NCBI GenBank assembly: GCA_950022655.1
Contig: OX465583.1
Location: 10,747,798-10,811,797, forward strand
Length of the DNA: 64,000 nucleotides
Reading direction: 5' to 3'
Origin: Alentia gelatinosa
Taxonomy: Eukaryota; Annelida; Polychaeta; Phyllodocida; Polynoidae
The notes beneath the pieces were generated by a model. The model was not told the origin of the DNA, did not search any database, and worked only from the letters and a program-made list of their open reading frames with translations. A program made the position numbers and the translations under genes. This document shows, one piece after another, positions 35,347 through 47,132 of the stretch. Position 1 is the stretch's first letter, and every line of letters begins with the position of its first letter.

Positions 35347-35583
35347 ACCTGATTGTCACACTTTATTACCCACCTAGCATAGAGTCTCCATGCTAAGCTT
35401 ATGGAGCTTACAGATCGCTACTGAGTAGAATACGGACCTCCGGAATCTCCTAGGAGAATGCGGCTTTTTCGGCCACCTGACGGGCGTTATAGGAACTAAT
35501 TTATATAAACAGAGCACGGCGCTAGTATCGAATTTCCAATAATATACTAGATTTTTCCCTTGATAATTACTGGAAAGGTGAGT

Positions 35584-38500
35584 CACTATAAAAAGCGTGT
35601 TTGACTATACACACTAGATTTGCTAAACACAGTTTAATTCCAACACACTTACAATATCTACACACATGTATCTAAACGCCACCGGATTTTAAACACTTGT
35701 TCTACTACTTAAACACTTATTTTTTACACACTTAAACGTTTTGCTCCCAAGTATTTAGCCGTTTAGTGTTTACACACTAAGTGTTTAGTTTTACACATAT
35801 CTGTGTGCATCCCCACAACCTCGTTTTGGTGGCAGGACACTCATTCAAATCGAGGTGGCCACACACGTTTACAAGCAAGTGGAGAGAAATAGTTGAAAGC
35901 AAGTATCAAACGGTGTATACCACCTGGACTTATTACTTACATCTTATAAATATCATCTTGTACCTCATAAAGTTGTACCAATGTTATCATACTGTGTAAT
36001 GTAACAGCATAACATATTATGTAGGTGAAGCAAAAGTCGCATTCACATACACGGCTGGACTTGCAGTTATCAGCTGGCATTGTTGTAACAGCTACCAGCC
36101 AGCAGTCAGAGCATTGTCTCCGCTTTCACACTTATGTGGGGTTACCCCATAGTCTGTACTCTTAGTCTAATTTGGATGTGACTGATTCTTTTCTTGATTA
36201 GAGAAATAATTTTAGATGTATTGTATTTTTAGTTATGACATATCTTAATTATATTCACTTGATATTATATCATATTCATAATAAGCTATGTATTACTTGC
36301 AGGTGCCGCCAAGAGAGCCTAGCCTAGGTCGAGGACATATATATTTTACAGTATATCGACTAGATGTATTGTAAAATATTGACAATGTTACAGATTATTA
36401 AATAATCTGTAATGATTCCTTGTGCACCATAAGCCGTACACAGACTGTAGTGCCGTACCCAAGTTTCTCGGAGAGTGCGGATCGCCCGGGTCCCAGGCCG
36501 GTTGTCCCGGTAACTTGGTGTTAGTCCCGGGGAGGGACAGCCGTGTGTCCGGGCCTCCAAGACAGGGCCGAGCACCGGGTCAAGGCGCTACTAGCACGTC
36601 GGGTGTATCTATCCACCCTACCTACCTACCTACCTACCTACCTACCTAACTATTACCCATCTACCTGCCTATATACCCATCTACCTGCCTCTATACCTAC
36701 ATACATGCTCACCCATCTATCTGCCTACCAATCTACCTGCCCACCATCTACCTGCCTACCAATCTACCTGCCCACCATCTACCTGCCTACTCATCTACCT
36801 ACTTACCCATCTACCTGCCTACCCATCTACCTGCCTACCCATGTACCTGCCTACCCATCTACATGCCCACCCATCTACCTGCCTACTCATCTACCTACTT
36901 ACCCATCTACCTGCCTACCCATCTACCTGCCTACCCATCTACCTGCCTACCCATCTACCTGCCCACCCATCTACCTGCCTACTCATCTACCTACTTACCC
37001 ATCTACCTACCTACCCATCTACCTGCCTACCCATCAATCTGCCTACTTACCCATCTACCTGCCTACCCATCTACCTACCTACCCATCTACCTTCCCACCA
37101 CCTACATGCTCACCCATCTACCTGCCTACCAATCTACCTGCCCACCATCTACCTGCCTACTCATCTACCTACTTACCCATCTACCTGCCTACCCATCTAC
37201 CTACCTACCCATCTACCTGCCTACCCATCTACCTGCCTACCCATCTACCTGCCTACCCATCAATCAGCCTACCCATCTACCTGCCTACCCATCAATCTTC
37301 CTACCCATCTAGCTGCCTACCCATCTACCTACCTACCCATCTACCTGCCTACCCATCTACCTGCCTACCCATCTACCTGCCCACCCATCTACCTGCCTAC
37401 TCATCTACCTACTTACCCATCTACCTGCCTACCCATCTACCTGCCTACCCATCTACCTGCCTACCCATCTACCTGCCTACCCATCAATCTGCCTACCATC
37501 AATCTACCTACCATCAACCTGCCTACCCATCTACCTACCCATCCATCTACCTGCCTACCCATCTACCTACCTACCCATCTACCTGCCTACCCATCAATCT
37601 GCCTACCCATCTACCAGCCTACCCATCTATCTGCCTACCCATCTACCCATCTACCTGCCTACCCAACTACCTGCCTACCCATCAATCTGCCTACCCATCA
37701 ATCTGCCTACCCATCTACCTACCTACCCATCTACCTGCCTACCCATCTACCTGCCTACCCATCAATCTTCCTACCCATCTACCTGCCTACCCATCAAACT
37801 GCCTAGCCATCTACCTGCCTACCCATCTACCTGCCTACCCGTCTACCCATCTACCTGCCTACCCAACTACCTGCCTACCCATCAATCTGCCTACCCATCT
37901 ACCTGCCTACCCATCTACCTACCTACCCATTTACCTGCTCACCCATCTACCTGCCTACCCATCTCCATGCCTACCCATCTACCTGCCTACCCATCTACTT
38001 GCCTACCCATCTACCTGCCTACCCATCTCCCTGCCTACCCATCTACCTGCCTACCCATCTACTTGCCTACCCATCTACTTACTTAAATAAATCCGTGGGG
38101 GCCAATTTCATTTCTCCATGGTGGTCCGAATATTTTTGGTATTCGAGAGGGGAGGAACTTTTTGAGAAAAAAAAGTTGTATTGCCATTTTTAGTGAATGT
38201 ATTGTATTGGTCGTTGCGATCTTGATATATGGCAATAAAATCTACTTGTATATAAAACAAAGTACTGTTGTCACAGTTTTCTATGATATAACTCTAATTA
38301 TTATTTACTAGAAGATGATAATAAAATCTTCTAGAGAGTTCCATAGATTGAACACTGTGTGTGTAAACACTTCCTAATGATAAACACTTAAAGGTTAAAC
38401 ACTTCTTAAAGTTAAACGCTTTGTAATAAAACACTTCTTAATGTTAAACACTATGTATGTAAACACTTCCAAATTCCGAACACTATGAATATGAACACTT

Positions 38501-38698
38501 CCCAAACTTAAACACTATAAAACTAAACGCCTTGCAATTAAACACTTTCCAAAATTAAACACTTTTTACCTAAACATGTTTAAAGTTAAACGTGTTTACC
38601 CCAAAAAAGTGTTTAGAAAAGTGGGACAAGAAAATGTTTAAATAAGTGTTTAACTTCTAAACACTGGCGTGTGGATAGCAAACACCGTTTTTACAGTT
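35584..38698. mobile_element. Minisatellite-bearing TA transposon, copy A
   Basis: Left terminus CACTATAAAAAGCGTGTTTG; right terminus AAACACCGTTTTTACAGTT. They are inverted repeats when compared with copy B. The target was TA: the host foldback reads GTGAG-TA-ATAAATAC in other copies, while here the left TA has lost its A. Both ends carry arrays of TTAAACACTT-like motifs (35620-35800 and 38350-38690). A GC-rich block (about 36440-36600) precedes the minisatellite (36610-38088). No transposase ORF. Tc1/mariner-type targeting is inferred from TA. Confidence 0.75.
36610..38088 (+). repeat. 16-bp minisatellite in copy A
   Basis: About 90 copies of CCTACCCATCTACCTG with variants such as CCATCAATCTG and CTACTCATCTAC. 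Because 16 is not a multiple of 3 and no phase gives stops, long Pro/Tyr/Leu/Ser frames (up to 515 codons) run through all three phases. These are not taken as genes. Confidence 0.95.
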
Positions 38699-39841
38699 TA
38701 ATAAATACAATACTACCATGATTTCGATCTGTATGGCCATATTCTCCTTGTAGTTGACACTACGTAATACGTATCACTACGCGTCAACTATACACTGTAA
38801 AAAGTGTGTTTGGTTATACACGCTAGATTCTCTAAACACCGTTTAATTCCCGCACGCTTACAACATTTACACACATACATCCAAACACCACTGGATTTTA
38901 AACACTTGTTCTTCGATTTAAACGCTTATTTTTTACACACTTAAACACTCTGCTCCCAAGTGTTTAACCGTTTACCGTTTACACACTAAGTGTTTAGATT
39001 TACACATATCTGTGTGTAACCATCTCGGCCTCGTTTCGATGGGAGCACACTTATTCACAGGGAGGTGGCCACGTACGTTTACAAGCAAGTGGAGAGAAAT
39101 AGTTGAAAGTAAGTACCAAACTTAACATACCACCTGGAATTATTTCTTATATCTTATAAACACAATCTTGTACCTCCATAACTGATACCATTACTACCAT
39201 AGCATGTTATCCTTCAATATATCCTTCACTGCAATATGTAAGCCCTATTTTACTCTATACACCCCAATTGAGAAATGCAGCAATTTTCGGAATCACTAAC
39301 TCAAAATGGCAAGTGTGTGAGCTATTATTCAATATTTCACCTGATTATTGCTTCCAAGATGCTAAATTATCGGTGGGAGATATGCTATGAACAAATATCT
39401 CACATACATGTATATACTTCACATACACATACAAGGTAAGAAGGTAGCATATTATGTAGGTCAAGCAAAAGTCGCATTCACATACACGGCTGGACCTACA
39501 GTTATCAGCTGGTATTGTTTTGACAGCTACTGACCGCAGTCACCGTGCCGTCTCCGCTTTCACACTTAAGTGGGGTTACCACATATTCCAGACTCACGGT
39601 CTTATTTGCCATAGGTTGAGAGTGAACAGATATAGTACAATTAATCTAATAATGTATTATTTTTGCAGGTGCACGAGACTGTCAAACCAGTACATACACC
39701 GCAGTGCCACAGAGAGTGAGATTGACCGGAGTCCCGGGCCAGTTGGTCCCGGGACCCAACTAGTTGTTAGTCCCGGCGAGGGACAGTGGTACGGCCGGGC
39801 CTCCAAGACAGGGCCAAGGCGCTAACACGTCGGGTGTATCT

Positions 39842-40676
39842 ATCCACCCTACCCGCCTACCCACCTCCTACCCATCTACCTGCCCACCCATCTACCCTCC
39901 TACCCATCTACCTGCCCACCCATCTACCCTCCTACCCATCTACCTGCCCACCCATCTCCCTGCCTACCCATCAACCTGACTACCCATCTACCTGCCTACC
40001 CATCTACCTGCCTACCCATCTACCTGCCTACCCATAAACCTGCCTACCCATCTACCGGCCTACCCATCTACCTGCCTACCCATCAACCTGCCCACCCATC
40101 TACCTACCTACCCATCTACATGCCTACCCATCTCTCTGACTACCCATCTCCCTGCCTACCCATCTACCTGCCTACCCATCTACTTGCCTACCCATCAACC
40201 TGCCTACTCATCAACCTGCCCACCCATCTACCTGCCTACCCATCAACCTGACTACCCATCTCCCTGCCTACCCATCTACCTGCCTACCCATCTACTTGCC
40301 TACCCATCAACCTGCCTACCCATCAACCTGCCCACCCATCTACCTGCCTACCCATCAACCTGACTACCCATCTCCTTGCCTACCCATCTACCTGCCCACC
40401 CATCTACCTGCCTACCCATCAACCTGACTACCCATCTCCCTACCTACCCATCTCCCTGACTACCCATCTACCTGCCTACCCATCAACCTGCCTACCCATC
40501 TACCTGGCTACCCATCTACCTGCCTACCCATCAACCTGCCCACCCATCTACCTACCTACCCATCTACCTGCCTACCCGTCTACCTGCCTACCTGTCTACC
40601 TGCCTGCTCATCTATCTCCCTATCAATCTACCTGCCTACCTGTCTACCTGCCTACCCATCTACCTGTCCACCCATC
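39842..40676 (+). repeat. 16-bp minisatellite in copy B
   Basis: About 50 copies of the same CTACCTGCCTACCCAT unit as in copy A, with a different mix of variants (CATCAACCTG, CATCTCCCTG). Confidence 0.95.
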
Positions 40677-40709
40677 TATATACAGACGATACAGACGCAC
40701 CACTTCGGA

Positions 40710-41430
40710 CCAATGCAGGGGGGGGGGGGGGAGAGGAGGCTAGTTTTATTTTTATTTGTCCTTGGAAGGGATCAACAAAATTTATATTATTTGTTTCAAT
40801 AAGGGGGGATGGCCTTTTAAAATTTTTTTTGGGGGGGGGGGGGGGTGGGGGGTGGGGGTGGGGGCAAATGTGTTCCAGATGCTTCTGTATCGGGCAGATA
40901 GTAACTTTTCTATTTTCATGGGGATAGGTGGGACTTATTTCGGTAATTCCTGGGTGGGGGGGGGGGGGGGGGTGTAATTCTAATATGATTTTTTTCATGT
41001 TGGGAAATAAAATTCATTAGGGGGGTACTTTCTTTTTGCTTTTGATATTTCCATGGGGTGCTGGGTTGAAGAAAAGATTTCAGGGAAGTTGGGCAAATTT
41101 ATTCCGGTGCCCTCTGTGGGAGAGGGGGGTGCTTATCTCATCTATATTTTTTCCTAAATCAGGGGATGATGATAATCTTTCTTTTTCATATATTTCCTAA
41201 GAGATTTTTGAAAACAATTTGGGTGGGCAATTTTTTTCAAGTGCTTCTGTGGAGGGTGGTGTGTGATTTTTTTTGGGTATTTTCATGGGAGGAGGGGACT
41301 TACTTTAATAAATCTGTGGGGGCTAATTTCATTTCTCCATGGTGGTCCCAATACTTTTGGTATTGGAGAGGGAGGGACTTTTTGAAAAAATAATTTTTTT
41401 TTGGGGGGGGGGGGGGGGTGTAGGCAGTTT
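40710..41430. repeat. G-run rich diverged tandem units in copy B
   Basis: Several units of about 130-170 bases, each with a run of 5-17 G, a TTTTCATGGGG-type segment, GGGACTTACTT-type segment and AGTGCTTCTGTGG-type segment. Only the last unit (AATAAATCTGTGGGGGCTAA) is shared with copy A, so the array expanded in copy B or was lost from copy A. Strong G-quadruplex potential on the plus strand. Confidence 0.65.
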
Positions 41431-42022
41431 ATGTCAGGCGCTTCTGTGGAGAGGGGGGCCGAGGGGATGTGCTTATTTGTTTTCAGCCTCCATCCAACTT
41501 GCCCACACATCAACATATTAGTGTCACCAGCAATGACTGTCCTTTGTATTGCCATTTGTATTGGTCGTATGGTATTTGTTGTTGCGATCTTGATATGGCA
41601 ATAAAATCTACATGTAAAACAAAGTACTTTTGTCACAGTTTTCTGTACAATATCTATGGTAAAATTGTAATCATTATATACGAGAAGATGATGATAAAAT
41701 CTAAGAGTTCCTTAGGTTGAACACTTTGTATGTAAACACTTCCAAATCTCGAACACTATGAATATAAACAATTCCCAAACTTAAACACTATAAAACTAAA
41801 CGCTTTCCAATCAAACACTTTCCAAAACTAAACACTTTTTACCTAAACATGTTTAAAGTTGAACGTGTTTACCCAAAAAAAGCGTTTAGAAAAGTGGGAC
41901 AAGAAAGTGTTTAAATAAGTGTTTAGCTTCTAAACACTGGCGTGTGGATAGCAAACACCGTTTTTACAGTGTATATACGTGGAGAATACGGCCACTCAGA
42001 TCAAATCATGGTAATATTGTGC

Positions 42023-43018
42023 ATGTATTATACGCTGACGATGCTGTGATAACTTGTAACTCTACAGATGATACATCTAGAATTATTCCCCATGTAGTTG
42101 ATTGGTGTTCACAAAATACCCTCACTCTAAATGAAAATAAAATTGTATGAATGTGTTACTCAACACGTGAAAAAAAAAAACACCTGAGGACGTTATTACC
42201 TTAACTGATACCCCTCTCACCCAATTTAAGTCGTTTAATTACTTAGGTTTAACAATAGACCGCAGATTAAATTTCCATGAATACACTGAAACTGTCACTC
42301 AAAAAGTTACCCACAAAACTTATCTATTAAACAAAATTAAAACTTTATTGACCCTGCTACTGCCCTGCAAATATACAAATCCACCATTATTTCTTACATA
42401 GACTATGCTGACTTAATATGCGACAGTACAACCCTCTATAGATCCCAGGAAATCCAAAAGTTACAAAATAAGATACTCAGAATTGTTTATAGGGTAAAAT
42501 TGCAGGCAGACCCTCTGCTCATCACCAATAAACTACATGTAAAATATGGGAGTTGTTTCAAAAGTCGAGTGAAGTCTCGCCAGCGGCATGTCGCATTTCA
42601 AAGCGAGAGGCCGCAACAGCGAGCGGCACATTGAATCAAAGCGGCAGCAAAACCGCTACCAATACCCAATAGCGAGCGGCACCTCCACCTCGACAGCGAC
42701 GCTTCAAGTGTCATTGTTAGCTCTCGCTTTGGCAGTGAGTACTCTCGTTTAGCACCCTCCCGACTTTTGGAACAGCACCCAGGACTTTCTGATCGTAGAG
42801 ATATACATTTCCATTACTATGTGTATACACTAGCTCAGGACCATCACAACTTAGATAAAAGGTTGATCCCAACCCGAGGTAAACAAGGAATACGTTTAAT
42901 TCAACGGCCCCTCAAAAACGCGGTATTCGACAAGTCCTTCTATGTAAGAGAAGTGGTCTGTTGGAACAAGCTCAGGGGGGTTTATACTACTATCATAGAG
43001 AAAAAAAGTTCAAGCTAA
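42023..43018 (+). pseudogene. Nested LINE, segment 2 (YADD box to C-terminus)
   Basis: VLYADDAVITCNSTDDTSRI (about 42025; the catalytic YADD box missing from segment 1), HVVDWCSQNTLTLNENK, SFNYLGLTIDRRLNFHEYT (about 42240), THKTYLLNKIKTLL. After the 42548-42764 insertion comes HYYVYTLAQDHHNLDKRLIP, then AVFDKSFYVREVVCWNKLRG. Frameshifts occur near 42160 and 42350-42450. Together with 34950-35346 this is one Jockey/CR1-type LINE split by later insertions. Confidence 0.8.
42548..42764. mobile_element. MITE of the GGGAGCTGTTTCAAA type, copy 1
   Basis: Starts GGGAGTTGTTTCAAAAGTCG and runs through AAGTCTCGCCAGCGGCATGT and ACCGCTACCAATACCCAATA. It matches 55895-56113 nearly throughout, but its right end is degenerate (CTCGTTTAGCACCCTCCC). 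It is inserted in the LINE. Confidence 0.75.
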
Positions 43019-43345
43019 TCGTTAAGTTAAATTACTTCGATTGCTATATGTTGCAATATGTGTAACTTACCTTTTTATGGTTATTTCTCCTTAGTTTTCA
43101 CCAGATTGTGCTTGCAATGGTGACTCGAGGTTTTCCTTCTCATGCAATTAATGTTTGACGAAAATGTTGTCTGGAAAGCTAGATCTTAAATCCGGTCTGG
43201 TTTGTGAATTAGTATGACCTTGTTTATCTATGAAGTAATATGGCCGTTTCTTTTCCAACCATCTCATTATTTCTCAACTATGAAACAATGTTAATGGGGT
43301 AATAATGTTGCGAGTACCTGCTCAAGATGCATGTAGATCTGCTGT

Positions 43346-43507
43346 TTATCCTACCCCTAATAAAAAACTCCATAGGCTTAACATTGGGTGACTGTATTCG
43401 GTCTGGAGTTCAGAAAAATGAAAAATATTGCTGGGATAGTGGGATACACTTGACAAATGACGTCATTTGTTAATATAGAAGTAATTTAGACGGGTGGGGT
43501 AGGATAA
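43346..43507. mobile_element. TTATCCTACCCC MITE, copy 1
   Basis: 12-bp inverted ends TTATCCTACCCC (43346) and GGGGTAGGATAA (to 43507). The interior begins TAATAAAAAACTCCATAGGC and TTAACATTGGG. A palindrome starts directly to its right. Confidence 0.7.
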
Positions 43508-43840
43508 ATTCTAAACCAAACTCGAGTTAGTTGTGTTATTGTTCATCGCACTCCAGCAAGATTGCTTATTACTGCTCTCGGCTTTTCCTCGCGCAGTAAT
43601 ACGCGATCTTGCCGTCGTGCGATAAACAACAACACAACTAACTCTTGTTTGGTTTCTCCATAGTATTGTATCACTGTACCCGAACTACACATACTTGAAA
43701 ATGTTTGTTTTCCCTTGATGTTCCTGCCGTCGTGCGATAAACAACAACACAACTAACTCTTGTTTGGTTTCTCCATAGTATTGTATCACTGTACCCGAAC
43801 TACACATACTTGAAAATGTTTGTTTTCCCTTGATGTTCCT
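43508..43840. repeat. Palindrome plus a 115-bp tandem duplication
   Basis: ACCAAACTCGAGTTAGTTGT (43516) mirrors ACAACTAACTCTTGTTTGGT (to 43653); the centre is CTGCTCTCGGCTTTTCCTCG. A 115-base unit starting GCCGTCGTGCGATAAACAAC is then present twice, exactly 43611-43725 and 43726-43840, so the right arm is duplicated. Confidence 0.8.
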
Positions 43841-44159
43841 GGAGGGACCAGATGGCAGAGCGGTCACGGCCACACCTGGGGACGATGTATTGTCGTACCC
43901 TAAATACACCTTTCGTCCTGTGACACAAGAAAAACAATAGTGCTCAGTAGATAACGATTGATAAGAGGCGACTTAGTGACCAAGGCTTGTATCAGGCCTA
44001 GGGTTTCCAAACAGGATATAATATCTTGAAAAAATTAAAAAGTACAAGATATGAAGGTCACATATGACCCAAATCTGAAGAGCTCTGCCTTTGATACTAA
44101 AATCAACGCAGTTTCTAAAATATTCGGTATGGAACACCACTATTATTTACACACCTTAA
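43841..44159. other. Non-coding
   Basis: No supported ORF. GAGGGACCAGATGGCAGAGC at 43841 is faintly tRNA-like but has no box B. Confidence 0.35.
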
Positions 44160-44179
44160 ACCATGATGGCGTAACTTAG

Positions 44180-44640
44180 CTATGGGATATATAGACAATA
44201 ATCGATGGTTTTGTGGACAGGCGGCCGTAAACCACGAGAGGTTGACGCGTAGTAATACACGAGCACTAGCGAGTGTATTACGACGTCAACCTCGAATGAT
44301 TTACAGAGCCGCCTGTCCACATAACCATCGTTTGTTGTATTTATTATCCATCTTTTCGTATGAATTAAACCCATTAATTACCATATAAACGGGTATAACA
44401 ACAGGGACTTTTTCTTTGCTCTACAGCACAAAGGGGCTATTTTCCGCGTATACCATGGTTTTGAGGCCGTATACCACAGGTTTGAATCCGTATACCACAG
44501 TTATGGTATCTGACAGGTGTTATACAATGGGTCGTGGTTTACTGAATCCCCATACATTTTCAATGGAGTCTTTGTATAAGATGGATAATAAATTGATGGC
44601 TCCAATGGGTTTCCATTGATTGTTTCTCTAGATTTTCCAT
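44180..44640. mobile_element. Dispersed repeat with palindrome, copy 2
   Basis: Inverted relative to 18890-19480. The palindrome at 44200-44330 (GATGGTTTTGTGGACAGGCG ... CGCCTGTCCACATAACCATC) has centre ACACGAGCACTAGCGAGTGT. CGTATACCACAGGTTTGAAT and ACAATGGGTCGTGGTTTACT follow. Confidence 0.7.
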
Positions 44641-44935
44641 CTCATACAGACAGAAACGAAATTTATGATATATACGGAAATATATATACTTGTATCAGTT
44701 TTCATCCTTCTTTCAGCTTTTTAATCCGTAGTAGGTTCTCGTAAAGAGAAGGCTATGGTTTTATTTTCCCATATACATACTGTAATATCAACATCAATGA
44801 AATGATATGACTTATATTTTGTAACTAGTGCTTTTGTATATCGTACTTTTTAAGAGACAATGTACAACCAACAATACCAATAGAAATTAAAAAAAGAAAA
44901 GAAAAAAAAGGTGCGTATACCACAGGTTTGAATCT

Positions 44936-45240
44936 TTATCTCACCCAAGATATTTTTTCTCCATAGACTTAACATTGGGAACTCATATCTAATGCCTATT
45001 AGATATTTATGAAAAATATCCAATGGGGGATAATGTCACAAATGTTAGCCCATTAGTCAATATTAAGGGTGAGATAAATTCAGAAACCCATTCAAGTTTA
45101 GGGTCAGAGCTCGATCCCATCTCATTTGAATCACGTAGTAATTCACTTGGCTTCGCTGTGTGAATTACTACGTGATTCAAACTCGATGGGATACGGGGTC
45201 AGACCCTAAACTTGAATGGGTTTCCTCTATAGTATACCAC
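44936..45240. mobile_element. TTATCTCACCC MITE with adjoining palindrome
   Basis: TTATCTCACCC (44936) and GGGTGAGATAA (to 45077) bound 142 bases containing CTCCATAGACTTAACATTGG. From 45083 to 45222 a palindrome follows: AACCCATTCAAGTTTAGGGT mirrors ACCCTAAACTTGAATGGGTT, with centre AATTCACTTGGCTTCGCTGT. Confidence 0.75.
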
Positions 45241-45683
45241 AGTTATGGTATCGGACAGGTTTTATATAATGGGTCGTGGTTTACTGAGTCCCCATACATT
45301 TTTTGTAGCTATTGTGCTATGAAGGCGGCCAACTGGTGGGACTTATTATCAATAGATTTTATTCCAAATATCTATATAGGCTTGCCATAGAGGAATTATA
45401 GCCTTGTCTCAATATTATCTATAGATTATAACAGATGATAACAGTACCTCTCCCCCGACTACAGTGGCGCTATCTTACAATTTACTGGCGGATGATGGCT
45501 GAACTAATAATCTCCCTGTACCTCATATCTCCCCTCCTAATTGTATATATCTATTCTATGATATGGCACTATGAATTACATATTTCATTGATATCAGCAA
45601 GGACCCATCCCACCATAGACCTTCCTACTCATCCCCCTAACCCCCTCCCCCCTCAAACCCACCCACCCAGCCACCCACCCACA

Positions 45684-45690
45684 TATAAAA
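45684..45690 (+). promoter_or_regulatory. Candidate TATA box for GCH1
   Basis: TATAAAA at 45684-45690 lies about 210 bases upstream of a candidate first coding exon (ATG at 45900, donor at 45914). A start site about 30 bases on would fall near the CACACTGTGTGTC at 45715. Support is positional; polyadenylation or expression data are needed. A second possible donor (CATAG-GTAAGC at 45771) would instead give a non-coding first exon. Confidence 0.35.
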
Positions 45691-45899
45691 CACGCAGACA
45701 TTCTCACACTGTGTGTCTACTACTTGGCTGGCTGTTATCAACACACACTGATTTAGGCAGAGAGTTCATAGGTAAGCTAGGTCAACCATCCGGCCTCATA
45801 TGTGGCATACTTCTTTACATTCGACTGAGTCTTCAAGTTTGTCCATTAACCAGATTCCTTCACCCAAAAGAGTCCCTGCCTCCTACTTGACCGGACGTG

Positions 45900-45913
45900 A
45901 TGGATCCTGAAAG
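45900..45913 (+). CDS. GCH1: Candidate GCH1 first coding exon (MDPE-S)
   Basis: ATG GAT CCT GAA AG, followed by a strong donor GTAAGTA at 45914. Joined to the acceptor at 53992 it reads M-D-P-E-S-T-F-N-T-K-S-I-D and then the methionine at 54017, all in frame without a stop. The intron would be about 8.1 kb. An out-of-frame upstream ATG at 45800 opens 36 codons that overlap this start. Alternative: translation simply begins at 54017 or at an unseen exon. Confidence 0.4.
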
Positions 45914-46023
45914 GTAAGTAGATGTGCATTCACAATATCAAACATGTCCGTAGGGCAGAGCAATATGAGAGAGACGTTTTACGTAAATGTAGCGTAATTG
46001 CTCGTTCATTATGCGTAGGTACT

Positions 46024-46106
<83 letters not shown>
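46024..46106. repeat. (TA)n microsatellite
   Basis: About 80 bases of TA. Confidence 0.95.
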
Positions 46107-46108
<2 letters not shown>

Positions 46109-46955
46109 CGTTGTAGGTGCTTATATAAATTAGATGGTTGACTCATGCACCCTGTAATAGCAAGGGTCTGATGTAATATTATGAGACAGTGCAGTGTTGT
46201 TCCACTGTGTTATACCATTGTTTCATGCATATGTGTGTATAATCAAATTCAGAAAAATATATACATGCTGCAGGATGTCAGAGACATCGACTATCAGGAC
46301 CTACTATCAGAAATAATACCTTATTTTGTTAAGAAAAACACAATATATAATGTTGAAGCAATAGAGAGAAATTATATTAAATTACAGTAGAGTAGAGAAG
46401 AGTGTGTAAGCCTGCACATAGTCACTTTTAGTAAACATGCCAGGGGTCAAGGTCACAGTTGTTGCAATTGGACACCAGAGGACAGCACCAGTAAAATACC
46501 TGGTGTTCTAGAATCGGCATCGTTCTTGTGTATGGAATCATGTTCCCGACAATACCAGACTGCCCAATGCCCCACGATTAGTAAGTTGGGTGGTATTCCA
46601 TTACACCGACGATAACCAAATAGTAATTCAGACACTGTCAGAATCATATTTCGGCGGAGAATTCAGCCGAATGGAACAGCCCCTTTATAGGCTTGAGTGT
46701 GACAAGTCTCTGATGCTCGGATCCATCTATAGCTCCCACGACAGAATTCTAAAATATCTCAATCTGTTATTGTGTGGTAGAACGGCTTGCCAAACTGAAG
46801 TGATATCAGCTTGCCTCATTGATGTGGCTCATATCTTGTGTATCTTATCGTAACGGTTCATTCATGACAAGCTGTCCTGTATATATGTAACATCTTGAAC
46901 AATATCTTTGCAGATAGGTCTCGTAGGTCCAGCTTTAGCTTGGACCTACTGCGCC
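46107..46955. other. Non-coding (GCH1 candidate first intron)
   Basis: Short frames here have no recognisable domains. Nothing else is supported. Confidence 0.4.
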
Positions 46956-46964
46956 CTCACCTAT

Positions 46965-47132
<168 letters not shown>

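Larger units (their letters stand above)
38793..41971. mobile_element. Minisatellite-bearing TA transposon, copy B
   Basis: Left terminus CACTGTAAAAAGTGTGTTTG (38793), right terminus AACACCGTTTTTACAGTG (to 41971), flanked by TA at 38791-38792 and 41972-41973. Shares with copy A the TTAAACACTT-rich ends, AGCAAAAGTCGCATTCACAT (about 39465), the GC-rich block (about 39740-39835: GTTAGTCCCGGCGAGGGACA, CGGGCCTCCAAGACAGGGCC) and the 16-bp minisatellite. It has an extra G-rich segment at 40710-41300. Full length about 3,179 bases. No transposase ORF. Confidence 0.8.
35360..42022. mobile_element. Foldback element interrupting the LINE and hosting two insertions
   Basis: Pieces: 35363-35583 (TTATTACCCACCTAGCATAG ... 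CTCCTAGGAGAATGCGG ... ATTACTGGAAAGGTGAG), 38699-38792 (TAATAAATACAATACTACC, ATGATTTCGATCTGTATGGC, GTAGTTGACACTACGTAATA ... CGCGTCAACTA) and 41974-42022 (TACGTGGAGAATACGGCCAC, TCAGATC). Joined, they match the uninterrupted copy at 49746-50115. Two TA-flanked 3.1-kb transposons (35584-38698 and 38793-41971) sit inside. Confidence 0.75.

Noticed and set aside
36543..38090. 515-codon and 321-codon frames of Pro/Tyr/Leu/Ser repeats
   Set aside because: They are open only because the 16-bp minisatellite lacks stops in any phase; all three phases are open and no start or domain supports coding.
45435..45890. 151-codon plus-strand frame near the candidate GCH1 promoter
   Set aside because: Hydrophobic then Pro/His-rich with no domain, and it spans the TATA-like box; better explained as promoter and 5' leader.
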